Source: Methylobacterium gnaphalii (lineage in GTDB: Bacteria; Pseudomonadota; Alphaproteobacteria; Rhizobiales; Beijerinckiaceae). From it: a DNA stretch of 64,000 bases. Made by a program: the position numbers and the translations under genes. Positions 37,952-47,664 of the stretch are shown here, piece by piece. The notes under the pieces were generated by a model. It saw nothing but the letters and a program-made list of their open reading frames with translations, searched no databases and had not been told where the DNA came from. The DNA is taken from positions 310,001 through 374,000 of the forward strand of contig NZ_BJZV01000001.1 in the NCBI RefSeq assembly GCF_007992215.1, read 5' to 3'. Every line of letters starts with the position of its first letter. Within the stretch, counting starts at the first letter, position 1.

Positions 37952-39390
37952 CCCATCTGCATTCCGTGATGCCGACGATCGGCCCGCTGCTGCCCGAGAT
38001 CATGATGGCGCTCGGGGCGATGGCGCTCCTGATGTACGGCGCCTTCCGCGGCGACCGTTCCGTCGAGGGCGTCAATGTCGGCGCGCTGATCCTGTTGATC
38101 CTAACCTTCTTCGTGGTGGTCTCCGGCCACGGCAAGATCACGACCCTGTCGGGCGCCTTCATCTCCGACAACTTCTCGCGGATCATGAAGGCCCTGATCC
38201 TCATCGGATCGGCGGCGACGATCCTGCTCTCGCGGGACTACTTCCAGCGTGAGCGCATCGACCGGTTCGAGTATCCGGTGATGATCCTGCTCTGCACGAT
38301 CGGCATGATGGTCATGGCCTCGGCCAACGACCTGATCTCGCTCTATCTCGGCCTCGAGCTGCAATCGCTCGCCGCCTACGTCATCGCCGCCTTCCACCGC
38401 GACGACGTGAAGTCGACGGAGGCGGGCCTGAAGTACTTCGTGCTCGGTGCGCTCTCCTCCGGCATGCTCCTCTACGGCGCCTCGCTGGTCTATGGCTTCA
38501 CCGGGACTGTCTCCTTCCCGGGCATCGTCACCGCGTTGAACGCCGACTCGACCGGCCTCGGTATCGTGCTCGGCATCGTGTTCATCGCCGCCGGCGTCTG
38601 CTTCAAGCTCGCGGCCGTACCGTTCCACATGTGGACGCCGGACGTCTACGAGGGCGCGCCGACGCCGGTGACCGCCTTCTTCGCCTCCGCGCCGAAGATG
38701 GCCGCCATGGCGATGACGGTGCGCGTCTTCATCGGTGCCTTCCCGGACGTCACCGCGATCTGGCAGCAGATCATCATCTTCGTCTCGATTGCCTCGATGG
38801 CGCTCGGCTCCTTCGCAGCCATCGGCCAGCGGAACATCAAGCGCCTGCTCGCCTATTCCTCGATCGGCAATGTCGGCTACGCGCTGATCGGCCTCGCGGC
38901 CGGCTCCGAGGAGGGCATCCGCGGCGTCGTCGTCTACATGCTGATCTATCTCGCGACGACGCTCGGCGGATTCGCGGTGCTGCTGGCCCTGCGCCGCAAG
39001 AACCAGATGTTCGAGACAATCGACGACCTGTCGGGGCTCTCGCGCACGCATCCGTGGCTGGCCTTCAGCCTCGCTGCGATGATGTTCTCGCTCGCTGGCA
39101 TCCCGCCGCTCGCCGGCTTCTTCGCGAAGTTCTACGTCTTCGCCGCCGCCATCAAGGCGGGCCTCGTCACGCTCGCCGTGATCGGCGTGGTCACCAGCGT
39201 CGTGGGCGCCTTCTACTATCTGCGCCTCGTCAAGGTGATGTACTTCGATGAGCCGCAGGCGCCCTACGAGCCGATGAGTCCGGGGCTGCGGATCGTGCTC
39301 GGCCTGTCGAGCGCCGTCGTGGTGCTGTTCTTCCTGGTGCCGGCGCCGCTGGTGGCTGCAGCGGGGGCGGCCGCGAAGTCGCTGTTCTAG
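37948..39390 (+). CDS. nuoN: NADH-quinone oxidoreductase subunit N
   Basis: A 480-residue antiporter-like subunit (ND2 homologue), last gene of the operon. Marks are [66 protein letters not shown] and [20 protein letters not shown]. Its ATG lies inside the nuoM stop region (ATGA). A palindromic repeat element starts 19 nt after the stop codon and may mark the 3' end of the nuo mRNA. Confidence 0.96.
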   Translation: MTHLHSVMPTIGPLLPEIMMALGAMALLMYGAFRGDRSVEGVNVGALILLILTFFVVVSGHGKITTLSGAFISDNFSRIMKALILIGSAATILLSRDYFQRERIDRFEYPVMILLCTIGMMVMASANDLISLYLGLELQSLAAYVIAAFHRDDVKSTEAGLKYFVLGALSSGMLLYGASLVYGFTGTVSFPGIVTALNADSTGLGIVLGIVFIAAGVCFKLAAVPFHMWTPDVYEGAPTPVTAFFASAPKMAAMAMTVRVFIGAFPDVTAIWQQIIIFVSIASMALGSFAAIGQRNIKRLLAYSSIGNVGYALIGLAAGSEEGIRGVVVYMLIYLATTLGGFAVLLALRRKNQMFETIDDLSGLSRTHPWLAFSLAAMMFSLAGIPPLAGFFAKFYVFAAAIKAGLVTLAVIGVVTSVVGAFYYLRLVKVMYFDEPQAPYEPMSPGLRIVLGLSSAVVVLFFLVPAPLVAAAGAAAKSLF

Positions 39391-39409
39391 AGTTGACGCG
39401 CCCTGCGCT

Positions 39410-39536
39410 CGTCATTCCGGGACTCGCCGAGGGCAAGAACCCGCACCTGGGGGGATTTGCCGGAGGCGTGCGATCTCCTCAGGATGGCTCGCCCAGTCGA
39501 GGATTTCGGGTTCCGCTGTGCGGCCCCGGAATGACG
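39410..39536. repeat. Palindromic intergenic repeat, CGTCATTCCGGG family (long form)
   Basis: The 12-bp ends CGTCATTCCGGG (39410-39421) and CCCGGAATGACG (39525-39536) are perfect inverted repeats enclosing about 100 bp. The same 12-bp ends recur at 53733-53772 around a 16-bp centre. The element fills most of the nuoN-birA gap and resembles REP/MITE-like elements of alphaproteobacteria. No coding capacity. Confidence 0.75.
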
Positions 39537-39547
39537 GGAGGTGGAGC

Positions 39548-40351
39548 ATGGGCTTCCGCCTGAGCCCCGAGGCGCGCGAGGCGGGGCACCGGCTGCACGC
39601 CCACGATACCCTCGGCTCGACCAACACCGAGGCCCTCGCGCAAGCGCAAGGCAGCGAGACCGGGCTCCTTTGGATCGCGGCTCATCGCCAGAGCGAGGGC
39701 AGGGGTCGTCGCGGGGCGGCCTGGTTCTCGCCGGAGGGCAACCTCGCCGCAAGCCTGCTCTACCCGGTTGCGGGCGTGGCGCCGGAACATGTGGCGACGC
39801 TCGGTTTCGTCGCCGGGCTGGCGCTAGTGAGCGCGCTGGACGACGTTGCGGCGTCCTGTGCCCGCCCACCACCTCAGGGTGGTGCGACGGGCGAGGTGTT
39901 CCGCCTGAAATGGCCGAACGACGTCCTTGCCCATGGCGAGAAACTTGCCGGCATCCTGCTCGAAGGGGCAGGCAAGCGTGCGGTGGTGATTGGTTTCGGC
40001 GTCAACGTGCTGGCGGCGCCGGACGGATTGCCGTATGCGGCGACATCCCTTGCTGCGCTGGGTTGTGACGCGGATGCGGCGGACGTGCTCGCTGCGCTGT
40101 CATGCCGGTTTGTGGAAGCGGCCCGGATCTGGAACAAGGGGCGCGGATTTTCGAACGTCCGGCAGCGCTGGCTTCAGCGCGCCGCCGGGATCGGGGCGCC
40201 CGTGACGGTGCGTCTGCCCGACAGGACGCTCCACGGTCTTCACGATGGAATCGACGAGGGGGGGCGGCTCATGATCCTCGCCCCGGACGGACAAACGCAT
40301 ACCGTGACGGCGGGTGAGGTGCATTTCGGAGGTGCCGCGACGGCGGCCTGA
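39548..40351 (+). CDS. birA: Biotin-[acetyl-CoA-carboxylase] ligase
   Basis: A 267-residue biotin protein ligase without an N-terminal DNA-binding domain, so it is a pure ligase (group I). The biotinoyl-AMP loop GRGRRG lies in QSEGRGRRGAAWFSPEGNL. LKWPNDVLAHGEKLAGILLE carries the catalytic Lys and substrate contacts, and VIGFGVNV follows. A C-terminal SH3-like cap ends in HTVTAGEVHFG. It attaches biotin to acetyl-CoA and propionyl-CoA carboxylases, the latter upstream of the epimerase encoded nearby. I chose the ATG at 39548 because GGGAGG precedes it. It is 18 nt before rnj. Confidence 0.93.
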   Translation: MGFRLSPEAREAGHRLHAHDTLGSTNTEALAQAQGSETGLLWIAAHRQSEGRGRRGAAWFSPEGNLAASLLYPVAGVAPEHVATLGFVAGLALVSALDDVAASCARPPPQGGATGEVFRLKWPNDVLAHGEKLAGILLEGAGKRAVVIGFGVNVLAAPDGLPYAATSLAALGCDADAADVLAALSCRFVEAARIWNKGRGFSNVRQRWLQRAAGIGAPVTVRLPDRTLHGLHDGIDEGGRLMILAPDGQTHTVTAGEVHFGGAATAA

Positions 40352-40369
40352 TGTTGGACTGAAAGCAAT

Positions 40370-42043
40370 ATGACTTCACGGCAGGACGAGCTCGTCTTCG
40401 TGCCGCTCGGCGGCGTGGGCGAGATCGGCATGAACGCGGCGCTCTACGGGATCGGTCCCGAGAAGAGCCGCAAATGGATCATGGTCGATCTGGGCATGGG
40501 TTTCGCCGGTGAGGAAGGTCTGCCGGGCATCGAGCTGATGTTCCCGGACCTCACCTTTATCGAGGAGCGCAAGCAGGATCTGCTCGGCATCTTCATCACG
40601 CACGCGCACGAGGACCATATCGGTGCCGTGAGCGAGTTGTGGTCGAAGCTGAAGGCGCCAGTCTACGCCACGCGCTTCGCCAAGCAGCTGCTCGAGACGC
40701 GGCGCCTCTCGGAGCCGGGCGCGCCGAAGGTGGTGCTGAAGCAGATTACCCCTGGCCAGCGCCTCACGCTCGGCCCGTTCGAGATCGAATTCGTGCCGGT
40801 CTCGCACTCCATCCCCGAGTCGAACGCCGTCGCCATCCGCACCGAGCATGGCCTCGTGCTGCATACGGGCGATTGGAAGCTCGACGACACCCCGGTTGCC
40901 GGCGACACCACCTCGCCCGAGGCCTTCCGCGCGCTCGGAGACGAGGGCATCCTGGCGCTCGTCTGCGACTCCACCAATGTCGTGCGTGAGGGCCGTTCCC
41001 CGAGCGAGTCCGAGGTCGCGGCGACCCTGAAGCGGTTGATCGAGGAAGCGCCGCACCGCGTGGCAGTGACAACCTTCGCCTCCAACGTCGCCCGCATCCG
41101 TGCCGTGGCCGAAGCCGCGCAGGCCTGCGGACGCCAGGTGCTGGCGGTGGGCCGCGCCATGGACCGGGTGATCGACGTCGCGAAGGAATGCGGCTACCTC
41201 GACGGTGTGCCGGACATTCTCCCTGGCGACTCGTTCAGCCACCTCCCACGCGAGAAGGTGGTCTGCCTGCTCACCGGTTCGCAGGGCGAGGCTCGGGCGG
41301 CGATGGCCCGCGTCTCCCGTGAGGACCATCCGGCCGTGTCGCTGACGGCTGGCGACCGCGTCATCTTCTCCTCGCGCGCCATCCCTGGCAACGAGCGCGA
41401 CGTCGGCGCCATCATCAACGACCTGATCGAGATGGGCGTCGAGGTCATCACCGATCGCACCGAGCTCGTTCACGTCTCGGGCCATCCGCGCCGCGACGAG
41501 ATGGTGTCGATGTACGAATGGACGCGCCCGAAGGCCGCGATCCCGGTGCATGGCGAGGCGCTCCACCTCGACGAGCATGCCCGTTTTGCCCGCGCTCAGG
41601 GCGTCGAGACGGTGGTGAAGGCCCGCAACGGCAGCCTGATCCGTCTGGCGCCCGGCAAGCCCGAGGTGATCGAGCATGTCCGCGCCGGCCGCCTCTACAA
41701 AGACGCCAACGTCCTAATCGACGCGAAGGACCGCGCGATCCCCGAGCGGCGCAAGCTCGCCCAGGCCGGCGTGGTCTCGGTGGCCATTGCCATCGACGCG
41801 CGCGGCACCGTGCTCGGCACCCCGGCCGTCGACATCATGGGCCTGCCCAATCGCGGCCGCGGCGGCGAGGCGTTGATCGACACCGTGGCGGAGACCGTGT
41901 CGCGCACGCTTGCGGGTTTGTCTCCGGGCAAGCGCCGCGACTCCGAGGCAGTCGAGAACGCCGTCGACCGCGCGATCCGTTCGGCGATGAACGACGTCTG
42001 GGGCAAGAAGCCTGCCTGCCACGTACAGGTGGTGGAGGTCTGA
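40370..42043 (+). CDS. rnj: Ribonuclease J
   Basis: A 557-residue metallo-beta-lactamase/beta-CASP ribonuclease. The zinc motif HAHEDH is at residues 78-83 in ITHAHEDHIGA. Later metal ligands lie in HTGDWKLDD, with beta-CASP motifs in CDSTNVVREG, FASNVARI and the C-terminal VHVSGHPRRDEM. RNase J carries out 5'-to-3' exonucleolytic and some endonucleolytic RNA decay and rRNA 5' maturation; alphaproteobacteria commonly keep it alongside RNase E. Only 18 nt separate it from birA. A 90-bp palindromic repeat follows. Confidence 0.93.
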   Translation: MTSRQDELVFVPLGGVGEIGMNAALYGIGPEKSRKWIMVDLGMGFAGEEGLPGIELMFPDLTFIEERKQDLLGIFITHAHEDHIGAVSELWSKLKAPVYATRFAKQLLETRRLSEPGAPKVVLKQITPGQRLTLGPFEIEFVPVSHSIPESNAVAIRTEHGLVLHTGDWKLDDTPVAGDTTSPEAFRALGDEGILALVCDSTNVVREGRSPSESEVAATLKRLIEEAPHRVAVTTFASNVARIRAVAEAAQACGRQVLAVGRAMDRVIDVAKECGYLDGVPDILPGDSFSHLPREKVVCLLTGSQGEARAAMARVSREDHPAVSLTAGDRVIFSSRAIPGNERDVGAIINDLIEMGVEVITDRTELVHVSGHPRRDEMVSMYEWTRPKAAIPVHGEALHLDEHARFARAQGVETVVKARNGSLIRLAPGKPEVIEHVRAGRLYKDANVLIDAKDRAIPERRKLAQAGVVSVAIAIDARGTVLGTPAVDIMGLPNRGRGGEALIDTVAETVSRTLAGLSPGKRRDSEAVENAVDRAIRSAMNDVWGKKPACHVQVVEV

Positions 42044-42060
42044 CCGAAGACCTCTCGCCA

Positions 42061-42150
42061 TCATTGCGAGCGTGAGCGGAGCCATCCAAGGCCAAAGCGC
42101 CGACCGTTGCAGGTGCGGCCCTGGATTGCTTCGCCTTCGGCTCGCAATGA
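42061..42150. repeat. Palindromic intergenic repeat, TCATTGCGAGC family
   Basis: TCATTGCGAGC (42061-42071) and GCTCGCAATGA (42140-42150) are perfect 11-bp inverted ends. The interior has GGAGCCATCCAAGG and CCTGGATTGCTTCG-type sequence, the layout of a widespread alphaproteobacterial intergenic repeat. It fills the rnj-mce gap. Confidence 0.75.
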
Positions 42151-42192
42151 CGGTAGGAACAGGCCAAGGACAATTTCTACGGGAGCAGACAC

Positions 42193-42597
42193 ATGATCGG
42201 CCGGCTCAACCACGTCGCCATCGCTGTGAAGGACCTCGACGCGGCGACCGCGATCTATCGCGATACCCTTGGCGCGAAGGTCACCGAGCCGCTGCCGCAG
42301 CCCGAGCACGGCGTTACCGTGGTCTTCGTCGAGCTGCCGAACTCGAAGGTCGAGCTAATGTCCCCGCTCGGCGAGAACTCGACGATCCAGGGCTTCGTCG
42401 ACAAGAACCCCGCCGGTGGCATCCACCACGTCTGTTACGAGGTCGACGACATCATCGCTGCCCGTGACAGGATGACGGCGCAGGGCGCCCGCGTGCTCGG
42501 CACGGGCGAGCCCAAGATCGGCGCCCACGGCAAGCCTGTGATCTTCCTGCATCCCAAGGACTTCCTCGGCACGCTGGTCGAGCTGGAGCAGGTCTGA
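42193..42597 (+). CDS. mce: Methylmalonyl-CoA epimerase
   Basis: A 134-residue VOC-fold epimerase. Marks are GRLNHVAIAVKDLDAATAIYRDTLG with the first metal His, VELPNSKVELMSPLG, the stretch NPAGGIHHVCYEVDDI with the second His, and the C-terminal FLHPKDFLGTLVELEQ with the metal Glu. It interconverts (2R)- and (2S)-methylmalonyl-CoA on the way from propionyl-CoA to succinyl-CoA, and also serves the ethylmalonyl-CoA pathway. GGGAG lies upstream of the ATG. It is followed after 4 nt by the DUF1467 gene, with which it is surely co-transcribed. Confidence 0.93.
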   Translation: MIGRLNHVAIAVKDLDAATAIYRDTLGAKVTEPLPQPEHGVTVVFVELPNSKVELMSPLGENSTIQGFVDKNPAGGIHHVCYEVDDIIAARDRMTAQGARVLGTGEPKIGAHGKPVIFLHPKDFLGTLVELEQV

Positions 42598-42601
42598 GCC
42601 C

Positions 42602-42937
42602 GTGAAGGCGCTGTTTCTGTCGGTCGCCTCCTCGACGGTGAGAACCCTCGCCGTCCTCGTCCTTGCGATCGCGGCCATCACGGCGGTGGCGGTGAAGGGT
42701 TTCGACCTCACCGTGTTCGGCGCACTGGCGCTGTTCTTCGTGCTGTGGTGGACCTTCCTGTTCGCGGTACTGCCGCTGGGCAACCAAGCAGAGACCGACC
42801 CGAGCCGGGTCGTGCGGGGGCAGGATCCGGGGGCTCCGGCCCGCCCGCGGCTGCGGGAGAAGGCGCTCCTGACCACCGTTGCTGCGGCCTTCGCGTTCTT
42901 TATCGCCCTCGTTGTCTTCCCGCTCGCGCGGCTCTAG
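42602..42937 (+). CDS. DUF1467 family membrane protein
   Basis: A 111-residue protein with two or three transmembrane helices, of the DUF1467 family restricted largely to alphaproteobacteria. Family marks are the mid-region ALALFFVLWWTFLFAVLPLG and the short loop that follows, then a second membrane helix at the C-terminus. The start is GTG at 42602, four bases after the mce stop. The family routinely sits between mce and proS; its function is unknown. Confidence 0.85.
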   Translation: MKALFLSVASSTVRTLAVLVLAIAAITAVAVKGFDLTVFGALALFFVLWWTFLFAVLPLGNQAETDPSRVVRGQDPGAPARPRLREKALLTTVAAAFAFFIALVVFPLARL

Positions 42938-42938
42938 C

Positions 42939-44108
42939 GTGTCGGCACTGAGCGAGGCGCGTGCCGGTACGGGCCCCTTTCCCGACCTGCTGCGCGCGCG
43001 AAAAACCTTCGAGAACGTCGTCGTCGCGCCGATCGAGTCCTTCCACCGGGGGGCCATGTTCCACGGCGGCCCGATCTGGCCGAACTACGCCCTGCAGATC
43101 CGCGCGCGGCACGCGACCGGTCTTACGCCCTGGCCGAAAGACGCCCGGCCGCGGACCATGCCGGTGCCGAGCGGAACGCTCGATACGGCGACGTGGTGCG
43201 GGCCGATCTCGTTCCATTTCGGGCATGCCGTCGCGGATTTCGGGATGCGCATCGCCCAGTCGGCCCATGCGGACCCGACGCAGCCGCTGCTGTTCGCCAT
43301 GCTGCTCACCGACGGCCTCGATCCGCCGCCCTTCTTCTGGCAAATGCTCGACCATCTGCAGGTCGACCGCGCGCGTGTCTTGATGGTGCGTGAGCCGGTG
43401 CTGGTGCGCCGGCTCCACGTCTTCCCGCAGGCCGAGCGACGCGGCGGCTTCGGGCCGAGTGCCCGGCATCTGGATCTCATGGACGCCGTGGTCGGAGGTG
43501 CGGAGCCGGGGGATGAGGGCAACCAAGTCTACGTCTCGCGCTCGCGGCTCCGGCAGAGCCGGATCTTCCTGGCCGGCGAGATCGCGGGAGAATCCTACAT
43601 CGAGGAGCTTCTGGCCGCGCGTGGCGTCAGGATCATCCATCCCGAGGACCTCTCCCTCACCGAGCAGCTGACGATCTACCGGCAGGCGCGCACCCTGATC
43701 TTCTCCGAGGGCTCGGCGCTGCACGGGCTGCAACTGCTCGGGCGTCTGCGGGCCGACATCGTCGTGATCGCGCGTCGGCGCTGGACGCGGCTCGCCTCGG
43801 AGGCACTGCGGCCACGCGCCCGCTCGCTGACCTACATCCACGCCCTGCGTGGCATGATCCACGGCCTCCAGCCCTCGGGCCGCCCGGATCTGGTACGCGG
43901 GATCAGCGTGCTCCGGCCCGATCGCCTCCTCACTCAGCTGGCACGGGCCGGACTGGACCTGCGCGACGCCTGGGACGAGACCACTTACCGCGAACGGCGC
44001 GACGCTGACATTGCGGCCTGGCGGGCCGCGACGCTCGCACAAGGGTTCAACCCAGGATCGGCGGCTGCCATCGCGGCCGGCATGCGCCGGCTCTCGATCG
44101 AGGGCTGA
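42939..44108 (+). CDS. GT61-family (DUF563) glycosyltransferase
   Basis: A 389-residue putative glycosyltransferase of family GT61. The characteristic C-terminal part has VYVSRSRLRQSRIF, then EDLSLTEQLTIYRQARTLIFSEGSALHGLQLL, where the GSALHG loop is the family signature. The N-terminal half includes GPISFHFGHAVADFGMRI, typical of this family. It likely adds sugars to a surface glycan; donor and acceptor are unknown. The GTG at 42939 is one base after the DUF1467 stop codon, so translation is probably coupled. The gene separates DUF1467 from proS, which are usually adjacent, so it looks like a lineage-specific insertion. Confidence 0.72.
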   Translation: MSALSEARAGTGPFPDLLRARKTFENVVVAPIESFHRGAMFHGGPIWPNYALQIRARHATGLTPWPKDARPRTMPVPSGTLDTATWCGPISFHFGHAVADFGMRIAQSAHADPTQPLLFAMLLTDGLDPPPFFWQMLDHLQVDRARVLMVREPVLVRRLHVFPQAERRGGFGPSARHLDLMDAVVGGAEPGDEGNQVYVSRSRLRQSRIFLAGEIAGESYIEELLAARGVRIIHPEDLSLTEQLTIYRQARTLIFSEGSALHGLQLLGRLRADIVVIARRRWTRLASEALRPRARSLTYIHALRGMIHGLQPSGRPDLVRGISVLRPDRLLTQLARAGLDLRDAWDETTYRERRDADIAAWRAATLAQGFNPGSAAAIAAGMRRLSIEG

Positions 44109-44759
44109 CTGGCTCACCGCAACGCCGCCGCTCGCCCCATCGTTGAGTGGCAGACGCGAGAGCGATTTCGACACTTTCGATAGGGGCCGCACCCCTCGGT
44201 CGGGAGAATACGGTGGCGCCGGGGGAAGGTGACGCTTTCGCCTCGGTCGCCTGGCAGCCCTGCGTTGCCGGCTGCGCCTTCGCCCATCTGCGCCAAGAGC
44301 TTGCCCGGGAGCGTAGCGGCCCGATCTGCCGAGTGGCGGGCAGAGCGTCCAAATAAAAAAGCAAGGCACTGAGCCTTGCTTTTGAGCAATAAAAAGTCGT
44401 CCAGCCTATATTTTCTCACGTTCTTCTTGCGACGTGGCGGCTGTTTGTTCCTCCCGAGACTCGGACCGTGCGCTGCCACAAGTAGGGCTGCGACCATCAC
44501 GGCGGTGCTTATAGGAAGAACATTTCCGTCTGTCACGGGGGGTAGAGCGTTATGCTGCGTTTTTTTGCTCAAACCGCGACACTCTGCTCCAATGGTTGCG
44601 GCCGGGCTCGTCGAACCGAATGCCTGCAGCACCGACCGGTCCGGCGTTCTGCCTCGGCCGTATCCCAAGAACGCTTGTCTTTTCAGGGTGCCTTGTGTTG
44701 TGTGCGCTCGCGCGTTTCGGGGCTCGCCCGGCGCCGCGACCGCTCAGTATAGGCCTTCG
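44109..44759. other. Non-coding stretch between the GT61 gene and proS
   Basis: I see no credible gene in these 651 nt. It holds the terminator at 44361-44383 and then an unusually AT-rich stretch, about 44385-44580, that breaks the window's composition. The proS frame is open from 44376, but its first part reads as Cys/Arg-rich non-protein sequence. The proS promoter must be here; TCAGTATAGG at 44745-44754 is a possible -10 region just before the ATG. Confidence 0.5.
44361..44383. terminator. Bidirectional Rho-independent terminator
   Basis: GCAAGGC and GCCTTGC form a 7-bp stem around ACTGA. Four T follow on the plus strand, and AAAAAA (44355-44360) precedes it, so it can terminate on either strand. 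It is 250 nt after the GT61 stop. Confidence 0.8.
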
Positions 44760-46085
44760 ATGCGTCTCACCCGCTACTTCCTGCCGACGCTCCGCGAGAC
44801 GCCCAAGGAAGCCGAGATCGTCTCGCACCGCCTGATGCTGCGTGCCGGGCTGATCCGCCAGGAAGCCGCTGGTATCTATGCCTGGCTGCCACTCGGCCTT
44901 CGCGTGCTGGACAAGGTCTGCGCGATCATCCGCGAAGAGCAGAACCGCTCGGGCGCCATCGAGATCCTGATGCCGACCATTCAGTCGGCCGATCTCTGGC
45001 GCGAGTCCGGCCGCTACGAGGCGTATGGCAAGGAGATGCTGCGCATCAAGGATCGGCACGACCGAGACATCCTCTACGGTCCGACCGCCGAGGAAGTCGT
45101 CACCGAGATCTTCCGGGCGAGCGCACGGTCGTACAAGGATCTTCCGAAGAACCTCTACCAGATCTCCTGGAAGTTCCGGGACGAGGTGCGCCCGCGCTTC
45201 GGCACCATGCGCTCGCGCGAGTTCCTGATGAAGGATGCCTATTCCTTCGATCTGGACCAGGCCGGCGCACGGCACGCCTACAACAAGATGTTCGTCGCCT
45301 ACCTGCGCACCTTCGCGGCGATGGGCCTGCGCGCCATCCCGATGCGGGCCGATACGGGCCCGATCGGCGGCGATCTCAGCCACGAGTTCATCATCCTCGC
45401 CCAGACCGGCGAAAGCGAGGTGTTCTGCGACCGCGCCTATCTCGATTTCGAGATCCCGGCCGCCAACATCGACTTCGACGATATCCCAGGGCTGCAGGGC
45501 ACGGTGGATTCCTGGACCTCGCACTACGCGGCCACGGACGAGATGCACGACGAGGCGGTCTTCGCCGAGGTGCCGGAGGAGGCGCGCATGTCCGCGCGCG
45601 GCATCGAGGTCGGCCACATCTTCTATTTCGGCACGAAGTACTCGGCGCCCATGAAGGCCGTGGTCACCGGTCCCGACGGCAAGGAAGTGCCCGTGCATAT
45701 GGGCTCCTACGGCATCGGGCCGAGCCGTCTGGTGCCTGCGATCATCGAGGCGAGCCACGACGAGGCCGGTATCATCTGGCCGGATTCCGTTGCGCCCTTC
45801 GACGTCGCGCTGATCAACCTCAAGGTCGGTGACGCTGCGGTCGACGCGGCCTGCGCCGAGATCGAGAGCGAGCTCCAGTCCGCGGGCCTCACCGTGCTCT
45901 ACGACGATCGCGACGAGCGGCCCGGCGCGAAATTCGCGACCGCCGACCTGATCGGTCTGCCCTGGCAGGTGATCGTCGGGCCGAAGGGGCTCGCCGACGG
46001 CAAAGTGGAACTGAAGCGCCGCGCTACCGGCGAGCGCGAGCTGATCGCGCCGGTCGATCTGGTCTCCCGGCTGAAGCGACTCTGA
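44760..46085 (+). CDS. proS: Prolyl-tRNA synthetase (short alphaproteobacterial type)
   Basis: A 441-residue class II aminoacyl-tRNA synthetase that charges tRNA-Pro. The N-terminus [34 protein letters not shown] in parts is typical. Motif 2 lies near [28 protein letters not shown], motif 3 near [17 protein letters not shown], and the anticodon-binding domain occupies the last ~100 residues. Length is well short of the ~570 residues of E. coli ProS because the INS editing domain is missing, as usual in alphaproteobacteria. The ATG at 44760 has no clear Shine-Dalgarno sequence, and a -10-like TATAGG lies 8 bp upstream, so a leaderless mRNA is possible. Confidence 0.95.
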   Translation: MRLTRYFLPTLRETPKEAEIVSHRLMLRAGLIRQEAAGIYAWLPLGLRVLDKVCAIIREEQNRSGAIEILMPTIQSADLWRESGRYEAYGKEMLRIKDRHDRDILYGPTAEEVVTEIFRASARSYKDLPKNLYQISWKFRDEVRPRFGTMRSREFLMKDAYSFDLDQAGARHAYNKMFVAYLRTFAAMGLRAIPMRADTGPIGGDLSHEFIILAQTGESEVFCDRAYLDFEIPAANIDFDDIPGLQGTVDSWTSHYAATDEMHDEAVFAEVPEEARMSARGIEVGHIFYFGTKYSAPMKAVVTGPDGKEVPVHMGSYGIGPSRLVPAIIEASHDEAGIIWPDSVAPFDVALINLKVGDAAVDAACAEIESELQSAGLTVLYDDRDERPGAKFATADLIGLPWQVIVGPKGLADGKVELKRRATGERELIAPVDLVSRLKRL

Positions 46086-46136
46086 TCCGGGAAACCGTCC
46101 CGACCACGCTTGAAGGATGGCGGGGCGGTCGATCGT

Positions 46137-46175
46137 GCTTCGAGGCTCGCTTCGCGAGCATGTCAGCGCGAGGAG
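46137..46175. repeat. Degenerate CTTCGAGGCTCGC repeat
   Basis: CTTCGAGGCTCGCTTCGCGAGC with an inner GCTCGC-TTC-GCGAGC hairpin resembles the first half of a common alphaproteobacterial intergenic repeat (half-sites CCTTCGAGG...CCTCAGGATGAGG). The right half has decayed. A fuller relative is at 54845-54893. It lies in the 274-nt proS-lolC gap. Confidence 0.5.
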
Positions 46176-46359
46176 CGGCATTGGTGGCAGGACTGCCCCA
46201 GAGTGACAAAAAGAAACGGTTCGGCCTCGGTGGCCACAATGTTGCAGCGTTTCCCCTGCCATGGGTCAAGGGCCGGCGGAGCCGGTGTCGATCCTTGCCG
46301 CCTCGGATGACGGCTCTCATGACCAGGACGAGGCGGATCATCACGTGGCGGGATTGACG

Positions 46360-47664
46360 ATGGAGGGAGCGGCGGGGCTCGCCGGGCGTGTGAAGCGGTT
46401 CGCCGGCGGGCTCGGGAAGGGCGCGACGCTGCCCTTCTGCGGCTTCGAGTGGATGATCGCTCTGCGCTACCTGCGCGCGCGTCGCCGTGGCGGCGGCGTC
46501 TCCGTGGTGGCTCTGTTCTCGGTGATCGGCATTGCGCTCGGCGTCGCGAACCTCATCATCGTGCTCTCGGTGATGAACGGCTTCCGCTCCGAGCTGCTCT
46601 CGAAGATCGTCGGCCTCAACGGCCATGTCTTCGTCACGCCGATCGATCGCGCGCTCACCGATTACGCCGACCTCGCCGACCGCCTGGAGAAGGTGGCCGG
46701 CGTGCGCTCGGCGATCCCCCTCGTCGAGGGGCAGGCCTTCGCCTCCTCGCCCTATGGCGGCAGCGGCGTGCTGGTGCGCGGCGTTCGGGCTGAGGATCTC
46801 GACAAGATCGCTACCGTCTCGAAGAACCTGAAGAGCGGCACGCTGCACGGCTTCGACGACGGCACCGGCGTCGCCATCGGTGCGCGGCTCGCCGACAGCC
46901 TCGGGCTGCAATCCGGCGACCAGATCACCCTCTCGACGCCGAAGGGGGCGACCACGCCGTTCGGCACGGCGCCGCGGCAGAAAACCTACACGGTCAAGGC
47001 GGTGTTCGAGATCGGCATGACCGAGTTCGACCAGACCTTCGTGTTCATGCCGCTGACCGAGTCCCAGGCCTTCTTCAACCGCGAGGGCGACGTCAGCCAT
47101 ATCGAGATCTATCTCGACAATGCCGATTCCGTGGCCGAGCTGCGCAGCGACCTAGAGATGGCGGCAGAGCGCCCGGTGCTGCTCACCGACTGGCGCCAGC
47201 GCAACCGCACCTTCTTCGGCGCGCTCGAGGTGGAGCGGAACGTGATGTTCCTGATCCTCAACCTCATCGTGATCGTGGCGACGCTGAACATCATTTCCGG
47301 CCTGATCCTGCTGGTGAAGGACAAGTCGAGCGACATCGCCATCCTGCGCACCATGGGCGCGACGCCAGGCACGATCATGCGCGTGTTTCTGCTGAACGGC
47401 GCGCTCATCGGCATCGTCGGCAGCCTCGCCGGGCTGGTGCTCGGCGTGGTCTTCACGCTGAACATCAAGCCGATCCAGCGCACGCTCTTCCCCGGCGCCT
47501 GGGACCCGACGGTGCGCTTCCTCGCCGAGATCCCGGCCGAGATGAACACCGGCGAGGTCACGACGATCGTGCTGACCTCGATCGCGCTCGCCCTCGTGGC
47601 GACCCTCTATCCCTCCTGGCGCGCCGCCCGGACCGATCCGGTGCAGGCGCTACGATATGGCTGA
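46360..47664 (+). CDS. lolC: Lipoprotein-releasing ABC transporter permease
   Basis: A 434-residue permease of the LolCDE system, which extracts lipoproteins from the inner membrane and hands them to LolA. It has four transmembrane helices and a large periplasmic domain between the first and second. Marks are [14 protein letters not shown] near residue 30, [20 protein letters not shown], and the coupling stretch [24 protein letters not shown]. Alphaproteobacteria usually have one LolC/E-type gene (sometimes called lolE or lolF). I start at the ATG at 46360; the open frame upstream to 46261 is not conserved-looking. It overlaps lolD by 8 nt. Confidence 0.9.
   Translation: MEGAAGLAGRVKRFAGGLGKGATLPFCGFEWMIALRYLRARRRGGGVSVVALFSVIGIALGVANLIIVLSVMNGFRSELLSKIVGLNGHVFVTPIDRALTDYADLADRLEKVAGVRSAIPLVEGQAFASSPYGGSGVLVRGVRAEDLDKIATVSKNLKSGTLHGFDDGTGVAIGARLADSLGLQSGDQITLSTPKGATTPFGTAPRQKTYTVKAVFEIGMTEFDQTFVFMPLTESQAFFNREGDVSHIEIYLDNADSVAELRSDLEMAAERPVLLTDWRQRNRTFFGALEVERNVMFLILNLIVIVATLNIISGLILLVKDKSSDIAILRTMGATPGTIMRVFLLNGALIGIVGSLAGLVLGVVFTLNIKPIQRTLFPGAWDPTVRFLAEIPAEMNTGEVTTIVLTSIALALVATLYPSWRAARTDPVQALRYG

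Noticed and set aside
44114-44668. Minus-strand 184-residue open frame with a hydrophobic stretch
   Set aside because: It runs straight through the strong bidirectional terminator at 44361-44383 and lacks a ribosome-binding site.
44376-44759. N-terminal extension of ProRS or a separate gene
   Set aside because: The added 128 codons are Cys/Arg/Ser-rich, unlike any synthetase domain; the canonical ProRS N-terminus is at 44760.
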